This document shows, piece by piece, positions 54,789 to 58,218 of a stretch of 58,218 nt of DNA. Source of the stretch: Bacteroidia bacterium (GTDB taxonomy: Bacteria > Bacteroidota > Bacteroidia > Flavobacteriales_D > Sanyastnellaceae). Positions within the stretch are counted from its first letter, which is position 1. Each line of letters begins with the position of its first letter. The translations under genes were made by a program, and so were the position numbers. The DNA lies in the NCBI GenBank assembly GCA_030427925.1, contig JAUICJ010000018.1, positions 1-58,218 on the forward strand. The letters run 5' to 3'. The notes beneath the pieces are model-generated. The model had not been told where the DNA came from. It made no database searches and saw only the letters and a program-made list of their open reading frames with translations.

Positions 54789-55498
54789 AGCTGTTCATCA
54801 TTAAATATTCGGCTTGCATTCAAGCCGATAACGGGTTCATTGTCATTCGGAGCTTGTTCTGGCCCATTGTTATCATGCTCAGGATTATCAGGACAGCACT
54901 CGTCGATTCTATCTTCCAAATCATTCAATTGTCTTTCAAAAACCTCATACAATCGCAGAAAATTCTCTTCTACATATCCTGTAACCGTACTTTCTAGATT
55001 TGTTTTAAACGACCCTTCGTTTATTTTTTTAGCTGCGTCCTTGGCTTCTTCTTTGGCAATTTCTTCCACCTGAAGCTTAATGCTTTTTTTTACATCAGTT
55101 ATGGATCTAAAACCAAAGAACCCGCCTAAAGCTGCGATAATGGCTATCAATGCCGATGCGTAGGTTAAGAACTGATTTTGTCTTAATTCAGCCTCTCTAA
55201 AAGCGGCAAATTGTTCTTTTTGCAAGGACAATTGCTCGTTGATTTCATCTGATGTTTTCGAACTGATTTTTTCAAGTTCTAGGTTGACCTGTGACAACAA
55301 ACTATCATACTGGCTGGATTCTGTCGTATTATCAATTGATATCGATATGCTATACTCATGATTGTCTAATTCTGGATGATTTGAAGGGTAGATTAACCAA
55401 AAAGAAATTATAGCAATTAAGAAAAACACAGTAGCGACAATCGCTACTGAGACATAGTCTAAGAACTTTCTAAGGCGGTCTAAGTGTTTATCATTCAT
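54785..55498 (-). CDS. Two-TM coiled-coil membrane protein, partner of the DGQHR protein
   Basis: 237 residues from ATG at 55498 (an in-frame TTG is 9 bp upstream). First membrane helix at about residues 15-40 (YVSVAIVATVFFLIAIISFW), an extracytoplasmic loop with a coiled coil (about 70-110), second helix at about 112-130 (FLTYASALIAIIAALGGFFG), then a cytoplasmic Lys/Glu-rich helix of about 75 residues. No enzymatic motif. Small two-TM coiled-coil proteins often serve as membrane effectors or sensors in defence pairs. It is translationally coupled to the DGQHR gene, and the Mod stub lies 22 bp upstream. Confidence 0.78.
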   Translation of the reverse strand: MNDKHLDRLRKFLDYVSVAIVATVFFLIAIISFWLIYPSNHPELDNHEYSISISIDNTTESSQYDSLLSQVNLELEKISSKTSDEINEQLSLQKEQFAAFREAELRQNQFLTYASALIAIIAALGGFFGFRSITDVKKSIKLQVEEIAKEEAKDAAKKINEGSFKTNLESTVTGYVEENFLRLYEVFERQLNDLEDRIDECCPDNPEHDNNGPEQAPNDNEPVIGLNASRIFNDEQL

Positions 55499-55520
55499 GT
55501 CAAACAACTGTCAATTTAGT

Positions 55521-55943
55521 TTAGTGGCTATGCTGCTTGATTAGCCACTTTACATCGGCTTTAGCCGAATCGTCCTTGAAACTATTGTCTTTGAAAACTA
55601 TTCGAATCGGTTCACCTTCGGCAAGGGCTTTGGCTAACAGATGGTCTATGCTGCTATCAAAACAAGAATAGGGAGAGTTTTTGGCAACTTTGAACACCCT
55701 CTTGGCCAAGACATCTAACTGCTCAAATTTAAGCGATTGCGACAAACCCCAACCTAACGATACTTGCACTAACAAATCATCCGCTTCACGATTTGACTTT
55801 ACATTATGTGCGAAGCAATCTAAGCTGTTTTGGACGCCGTCCGTTGGGTCGAGACTGACATTGTGCATGTTACCACTATCTAGGTGCAAAATACGAAAAC
55901 TATGGCCTATGCGTGCATTCGTCTCTTGATTAGTTAGAATGGG
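55521..55943 (-). pseudogene. C-terminal fragment of a type III restriction methyltransferase (Mod)
   Basis: The frame is open from just after a TAA at 55944-55946 to the stop at 55521, 140 codons, without a proper start. It reads SFRILHLDSGN ... ADDLLVQVSLGWGLSQSL ... VFKVAKNSPYSCFD ... PIRIVFKDNSFKDDSAKADV. This order (DLL.Q.LL.WGL, then a CFD segment, then RVVF.D.SF..D..K.NV) is the C-terminal tail of type III Mod proteins. The catalytic domain and target recognition domain are missing; the IS3 element lies just upstream. Confidence 0.8.
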
Positions 55944-56019
55944 TTAACGGGTTAAGACTCATGAAGTGGTCGGATTCAGTTGGACACGTTTGAGAGCAAG
56001 TTAAGGTGGATTTCATGGT

Positions 56020-57012
56020 TCAAGCAGCGAGTTTGTAAAAGACCATCGGAGGCTGATTTCCGATGGAACTGTGATCTCGCTTGTGGTTGTAATACTGAAT
56101 GAATTCGTGGCAAGCTCGCTGTACGTCGGCTCCTGTTTCGAGGGATTCGAGGTAGAGCTTGTCGTACTTGATGGTTCGAAAAAAACGCTCAACAATCACG
56201 TTGTCAATGGCCCTCCCCTTGCCGTCCATCGAAATCTGAATGCTCCGGCTCTTCACGAACGCAACATATTCATCTGATGTGAATTGGCTGCCTTGATCCG
56301 AATTGATGATCTCGGGTTTGCCATGGCGTTGGATGGCGAAATCCAGGGTCTCAACGACCCACGAGGCCTCCATTGTGTTCGATAAACTCCAGCCCACAAC
56401 AGCCCGGGAATGCCAGTCGATGATGACCAGCAAGAATAGGTAGCCTCGTTCCATTGGAATGTAGGAAATGTCAAGGGCCCAAAGTTGGTTAGGACACTTG
56501 ATTTCCAAGATCCGAAGCAAGTATGGAAACTTGAACTTCGTTGGATAACAAACGGTTGTTCGTGGTCGGCAATGGATCGTCTTCATTCGCATCCGTTGCA
56601 GCAAACGCCGAGTTCTGTCTCGTCCAATGTCAAAACCCTGTTTCTGAAGTTCGTTACTCATGCGCCGAGTGCCGCGCGTATGATCTTCCTGGTAGAGCTC
56701 ATCCAAAACGCGCATGGCAGCCAAATCTTGCTGGGACGCTGACACCGGTCGGTAGTAAAATGTGGAGCGTGGCAAACCAAGCAGGTTGCATTGCTCCGTG
56801 ACTCCAAGGTCAACGAAATCGCTGTCAATCAACGCTTTCCTTTCTCGGGTGTCCATGGCCCCAATTTTTTTAAAGAACTCGTTTTCTATGGTCAAGCGAC
56901 CAATGCGCTCATGAGCCACCCGCTGTTCAAGTTCCAAGCGTTCGATTTCTTCTGCTTGCTTTTGTCGCCTTCGAAAACCTGGGCACTTCGCTCCAAAAAC
57001 TCCCGTTTCCAT
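56020..57012 (-). CDS. IS3-family transposase OrfB (DDE integrase domain)
   Basis: 330 residues as read from the first in-frame ATG; in IS3 elements OrfB is usually made as an OrfAB fusion by -1 frameshift. The DDE triad is visible: Asp in LWALDISYIPM, Asp in IINSDQGSQFTS and Glu in DNVIVERFFRTIKYDKLY, with the H-T-H-containing N-terminal region TRGTRRMSNELQKQGFDIGR before it. It overlaps the end of orfA (56892-57012) in the -1 frame, as expected. No clear A6G slippery site was seen. The gene is intact. Confidence 0.92.
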   Translation of the reverse strand: METGVFGAKCPGFRRRQKQAEEIERLELEQRVAHERIGRLTIENEFFKKIGAMDTRERKALIDSDFVDLGVTEQCNLLGLPRSTFYYRPVSASQQDLAAMRVLDELYQEDHTRGTRRMSNELQKQGFDIGRDRTRRLLQRMRMKTIHCRPRTTVCYPTKFKFPYLLRILEIKCPNQLWALDISYIPMERGYLFLLVIIDWHSRAVVGWSLSNTMEASWVVETLDFAIQRHGKPEIINSDQGSQFTSDEYVAFVKSRSIQISMDGKGRAIDNVIVERFFRTIKYDKLYLESLETGADVQRACHEFIQYYNHKRDHSSIGNQPPMVFYKLAA

Positions 57013-57140
57013 TGACTGACTTGGTTGGGATGGACCTCGAATTCTTGGGCAAGTTCTGAGATCGTGCGTTGCTCCTTGATGGCTTCAATCGCCACTTTCG
57101 CCTTGAAGGCCGAGCTGAATTTTCTGCGTGTTCTGGACAT
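56892..57140 (-). CDS. IS3-family transposase OrfA (HTH protein)
   Basis: 82 residues from ATG at 57140 (a TTG start 9 bp upstream is less likely). It shows the typical IS3 HTH: RRKFSSAFKAKVAIEAIKEQ, then TISELAQEFEVHPNQVSQWK, followed by a short leucine-zipper-like tail. It binds the element's ends and supplies the N-terminal part of the OrfAB transposase. Confidence 0.88.
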   Translation of the reverse strand: MSRTRRKFSSAFKAKVAIEAIKEQRTISELAQEFEVHPNQVSQWKREFLERSAQVFEGDKSKQKKSNAWNLNSGWLMSALVA

Positions 57141-57208
57141 CGTCCACAATGTAAGACACCCCCATTTTGTGTCCAGTTTTTCCCGACCACCTCATTCGTT
57201 CACCTCAC

Positions 57209-58081
57209 TCAATGCAGGTCTTTTTTCTTTGCTCCAGAAATCAACGCCTCCTGCTCCAAACCCTTCTTCGCCTTATGAATAATGGCGATGAGTTTTTGCA
57301 CACCGGGATCGAAAGATTTCAGATTCCTGTATTTCTGATATTGTTGATTGTAGAGCTTACGACTTCCATGTTTGGTTAGTAGCAGCTCCACTTCAGGAGG
57401 AATGTAGAAAGTTGCCTTGGAGCCTATCACTGCTTTAAACTCTCTTTCGAAAATCGCAACCCCAGCCAAATCAATGTCACCAAAGTGCAGGTAGGAATTG
57501 GAAATGGTTTTGAGCCAACTTCGGAGATCAGAAGAAAACGGATAGCGGCTTACAAAGATGCTCTGCGGAGAAAATAAGTGAGCCTGCTTCTTAATGTGTC
57601 TAAAGTTCTCTGGGTTTTCAATCCCCACCACGGTCACATCTTTGGGTAAATGGAAACTTTCAAAATCATGGATAAACATAAAGCTCCCTTCTGCCTGAGC
57701 AATCGTGATACTCCTGCCATTGAGCTGAGCTTCGATAGGTTCGACTGAATTTACCAGGAATCCTTTGTGCGTTCGGTTTTTCCGCAGCTTGGTATCACCT
57801 GCAACTTCCTGGGCTTCCTGCCCCGAAAGGCTCTCGCTCTGTAGCGCGTTTATATAGGCTTGTAGATCAGAAATTTGAAAATGGTTGTGGAGAAAGCTTT
57901 CCAGTCTCTGTAAAGAGGCAATAGATACTTGCGCACGTGTTCTTCCGGAACGAATAAGCTTGACTACTTCCTCTTGCAGCAAACGTGCAAGCCAATTATT
58001 ATTTATGCTACTTTGAGGTAAAGTATCTCCCCTGCTTAGGGAAAGTAATTTTTTAGCCAGGGAAAGCGGTAATTTACTCAT
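57209..58081 (-). CDS. JetD-like Toprim protein (Wadjet-type)
   Basis: 290 residues. The N-terminal 65 residues look like a winged helix (LARLLQEEVVKLIRSGRT). The Toprim-like part has the catalytic Glu in VVGIENPENF (about residue 150) and the D-x-D of LHFGDIDLAG (about 199), as in JetD/topoisomerase VI A-like nucleases. It is shorter than classical JetD (DUF3322-DUF2220) and is perhaps a variant. JetD is the DNA-cutting subunit of Wadjet, where a condensin-like JetABC complex senses circular plasmids. The partners would lie upstream, beyond the right edge. The IS3 element lies 14 bp after its stop. Confidence 0.72.
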   Translation of the reverse strand: MSKLPLSLAKKLLSLSRGDTLPQSSINNNWLARLLQEEVVKLIRSGRTRAQVSIASLQRLESFLHNHFQISDLQAYINALQSESLSGQEAQEVAGDTKLRKNRTHKGFLVNSVEPIEAQLNGRSITIAQAEGSFMFIHDFESFHLPKDVTVVGIENPENFRHIKKQAHLFSPQSIFVSRYPFSSDLRSWLKTISNSYLHFGDIDLAGVAIFEREFKAVIGSKATFYIPPEVELLLTKHGSRKLYNQQYQKYRNLKSFDPGVQKLIAIIHKAKKGLEQEALISGAKKKDLH

Positions 58082-58097
58082 GCACGTAAGGTCTTGA

Positions 58098-58218
58098 TCA
58101 ATTCGAGACGGGGGAATTTTGGTTTACGCTTATAAGCCTTTTTACCCTGGTATGGCTTTCCTTGTCCTTCCGCAATTCGTAAATGTGCCGGTAGGCCATG
58201 GCATCCTGCTCCACAGGT
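58098..58218 (-). CDS. C-terminal end of an upstream gene (frame uncertain)
   Basis: The right edge holds the 3' end of another minus-strand gene. The preferred frame reads VEQDAMAYRHIYELRKDKES ... and stops at 58098-58100, 17 bp before the JetD-like start; it has a coiled-coil-like composition. A second frame (ending LIKTLRA) stops inside the next ATG (ATGA) and cannot be excluded. In a Wadjet-like operon this would be the end of the condensin-type ATPase gene; that is inference. Confidence 0.4.
   Translation of the reverse strand, partial: PVEQDAMAYRHIYELRKDKESHTRVKRLISVNQNSPVSN

Larger units (their letters stand above)
55962..57194 (-). mobile_element. IS3-family insertion sequence, apparently complete
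   Basis: 1233 bp bounded by imperfect inverted repeats: tga(a/g)gtggtcgg...tggacac at the left and its complement at the right (gtgtccag...ccgaccacctca), with TG...CA ends. It encodes orfA and orfB in overlapping frames on the minus strand. No matching target duplication was seen in the immediate flanks. A decayed relative of its left end is at 32204. Confidence 0.88.

Overview
The window looks like a chromosomal segment of a Bacteroidota bacterium, probably a GC-rich marine or freshwater member near the Flavobacteriales. The basis is protein style, not a search: long secreted proteins built from CNYNP-type cysteine repeats, CUB-like and NGGE Ig-like modules, FISUMP domains joined by Fn3-like linkers, and membrane-anchored TPR/LuxR-type regulators. 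No rRNA, tRNA or CRISPR array was found.

Left half (1-32186), surface and envelope region. A giant secreted protein enters from the left edge on the minus strand and contains a 1527-bp (509-codon) tandem repeat. Upstream of it on the same strand is a small membrane-anchored regulator with two LuxR-like HTH segments. Divergent from that regulator is a 3359-residue secreted protein with a lectin-like N-terminus, six beta-helix modules and a very long Cys-rich calcium-binding-like repeat region, closed by a clear terminator. Next come two minus-strand FISUMP proteins with six and three FISUMP modules. Between them lie an M23 peptidase, a small protein of unknown function and a Tat-type pirin. 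A TPR-TM-HTH regulator and a TMTC-like GT-C membrane protein end this half.

Right half (about 32200-58218), defence island and mobile-element graveyard. It starts with decayed ends of an IS3-type and an IS256-type element. Then follow: a winged-helix plus PD-(D/E)XK nuclease; a tightly overlapping three-gene operon (unknown 432-aa protein, PLD-like nuclease, SNF2/RapA-type helicase); a PD-(D/E)XK protein; McrB and McrC; a CoiA-like nuclease; a Nudix hydrolase overlapping a PLD-helicase-DUF3427 protein; an exported two-HKD PLD nuclease; an IS256 transposase pseudogene; a DGQHR protein overlapping a two-TM coiled-coil protein; the C-terminal stub of a type III Mod methyltransferase; an apparently complete IS3-family element; and a JetD-like Toprim protein whose partners lie beyond the right edge.

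Base composition changes repeatedly in this half: AT-rich at 40.7-42 kb, 53.4-56 kb and 57.2-58.2 kb, GC-rich elsewhere. This fits piecemeal acquisition. Two 297-bp direct repeats (50501-50797 and 53071-53367) bracket the exported PLD gene and the IS256 remnant, so that piece looks like an exchangeable cassette. The best candidates for an undescribed system are the unknown-PLD-SNF2 operon at 33.7-40.3 kb and the DGQHR/two-TM pair at 53.6-55.5 kb. All functional statements are read by eye from motifs, without database searches.
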